Shown here piece after piece: positions 63,413-64,000 of a stretch of DNA of 64,000 nt. The first letter of the stretch is position 1. Each line of letters begins with the position of its first letter. The stretch is from NCBI RefSeq assembly GCF_017161445.1, contig NZ_CP071060.1, positions 3,534,001-3,598,000 of the forward strand. Reading direction: 5' to 3'. The translations under genes were made by a program, and so were the position numbers. The notes beneath the pieces were generated by a model. It did no database searches. It saw only the letters and a list, made by a program, of their open reading frames with translations, and was not told the DNA's origin. The stretch comes from Niveibacterium microcysteis. Lineage in GTDB: Bacteria > Pseudomonadota > Gammaproteobacteria > Burkholderiales > Rhodocyclaceae.

Positions 63413-63925
63413 ATGATCACCCGCTTCTCGCAACGCCAGCGCTTTTCCGCTATCGCGCTCCTCTGCTTCGGCCTGCTCGGCACCGGTCTGGTGCTGCAAA
63501 CGCTCAAACACGTGGCGCCGTGCCCGATGTGCATCATGCAGCGCTACGCCTTTGTCGTGGTCGGGCTGTTCGCGCTCATCGCCGCGCTGCATAACCCACG
63601 TGGCCGTGGCGGGCAGCTGTATGCCGGCTTGATCGGGCTCGCCGCTGCGACCGGCTTCGGCATTGCCGCGCGGCAGAGTTGGCTGCAATGGTTTCCGCCC
63701 AAGTATGTGGAGTGCGGGCCGGATCTCGAGTTCATGATGAACAGTTTCCCGCTCGGGCAGGCACTGCCGATGATCTTCCAGGGCAGCGGCGACTGCGCCA
63801 AGGTGGACTGGACCTTCCTCGGTTTGTCGATCGCGAACTGGGCAGGCCTGTGGTTTGCCGCCATCTTCGTGATGGCGCTGACGGTGCTGCTGCAGCGCCG
63901 CGAACGCAGCCGCTTCGCAAACTGA
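63413..63925 (+). CDS. dsbB: Disulfide bond formation protein B
   Basis: 170 residues with four membrane helices. The two redox pairs of DsbB are present: CPMC (C37, C40) at the end of the first helix, and C101 with C128 in the second periplasmic loop (VECGPDLEFMMNSF, IFQGSGDCAKVDW). It reoxidises DsbA and hands the electrons to quinone; R44 next to CPMC (CIMQRY) is the quinone-region arginine. dsbA is not in the window. The gene stands alone behind two strong hairpins and is likely on its own transcript. Confidence 0.95.
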   Translation: MITRFSQRQRFSAIALLCFGLLGTGLVLQTLKHVAPCPMCIMQRYAFVVVGLFALIAALHNPRGRGGQLYAGLIGLAAATGFGIAARQSWLQWFPPKYVECGPDLEFMMNSFPLGQALPMIFQGSGDCAKVDWTFLGLSIANWAGLWFAAIFVMALTVLLQRRERSRFAN

Positions 63926-64000
63926 CGCGAGCGCAGCACACGCGCTAACCCGAATTCCGATGCAGCCCCGTTCAAGTGGGTGTCACCACCCACCGGAGCT

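Overview
The window is 64 kb of GC-rich (roughly two-thirds G+C by eye), densely coding bacterial chromosome. The gene content points to a betaproteobacterium, most likely of the Rhodocyclales/Azoarcus-Thauera neighbourhood: pilS-pilR next to ampD, GTP-dependent PEP carboxykinase, class Ia nrdA/nrdB, an alanine/lysine-rich histone H1-like protein, a molybdenum assimilatory nitrate reductase with a C-terminal BFD-type domain, and many cyclic-di-GMP proteins. That placement is inference; there is no rRNA gene to anchor it. I see no tRNA, rRNA, CRISPR array, insertion sequence, integrase or prophage gene. About 51 protein genes are called; all but the first, which is cut by the window edge, look intact.

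Layout. 1-2.4 kb: etfB-etfA-fpr, an electron-transfer flavoprotein/ferredoxin-NADP reductase operon. 2.4-9 kb: a 2OG-Fe(II) dioxygenase, a DedA-rhodanese fusion, a dCache diguanylate cyclase, then a LysR regulator divergent from an NADPH oxidoreductase and an acyl-CoA thioesterase. 9-14.5 kb: M48 protease, TPR-diguanylate cyclase, and a small membrane protein with a two-RCK K+ channel. 14.5-18.6 kb: His-tailed glycine-zipper protein, an RNA pseudouridine synthase with a 430-residue disordered repeat arm coupled to a tandem FKBP, and a rubrerythrin-like protein. 18.6-22 kb: AI-2E-type permease and two overlapping degenerate GGDEF membrane proteins. 22-28 kb: 2-hydroxyacid dehydrogenase, P-type ATPase and ion antiporter as an overlapping operon, with a divergent IclR regulator. 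28-39 kb: PBP7-like peptidase, patatin, maeB divergent from pckG, a PLP aminotransferase, a lytic transglycosylase and the H1-like protein. 39-43.5 kb: nrdA and nrdB. 43.6-48.6 kb: PP0621-pilS-pilR-ampD and a methionine-type aminotransferase. 48.7-55 kb: an EAL response regulator, mtnA with a FucA-type aldolase, a lipoprotein hydrolase and a BASS transporter. 55-64 kb: LEA2 lipoprotein, a GarR-like reductase, two TrpD2/YbiB paralogues bracketing a chemoreceptor and nasA, then dsbB.

How they work together. Several clusters are coherent. mtnA overlaps a class II aldolase with fuculose-phosphate aldolase residues, not a MtnB dehydratase, which suggests methylthioadenosine salvage through a DHAP-shunt-like route. 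nasA has a textbook sigma-54 -24/-12 promoter and an upstream NtrC-like palindrome, and so is probably nitrogen-regulated. nrdA has two palindromes exactly 31 bp apart overlapping a candidate -10 box, the geometry of NrdR boxes. maeB and pckG diverge at the C3/C4 node. Five cyclic-di-GMP proteins (two likely cyclases, two degenerate GGDEF proteins and one EAL phosphodiesterase) make second-messenger signalling a recurring theme. No single wholly new defence- or island-like system is evident. The best novelty candidates are the mtnA-aldolase pair, the TrpD2 pair around nitrate reductase, the pseudo-GGDEF pair, the K+ channel with its small partner and the disordered-arm pseudouridine synthase.
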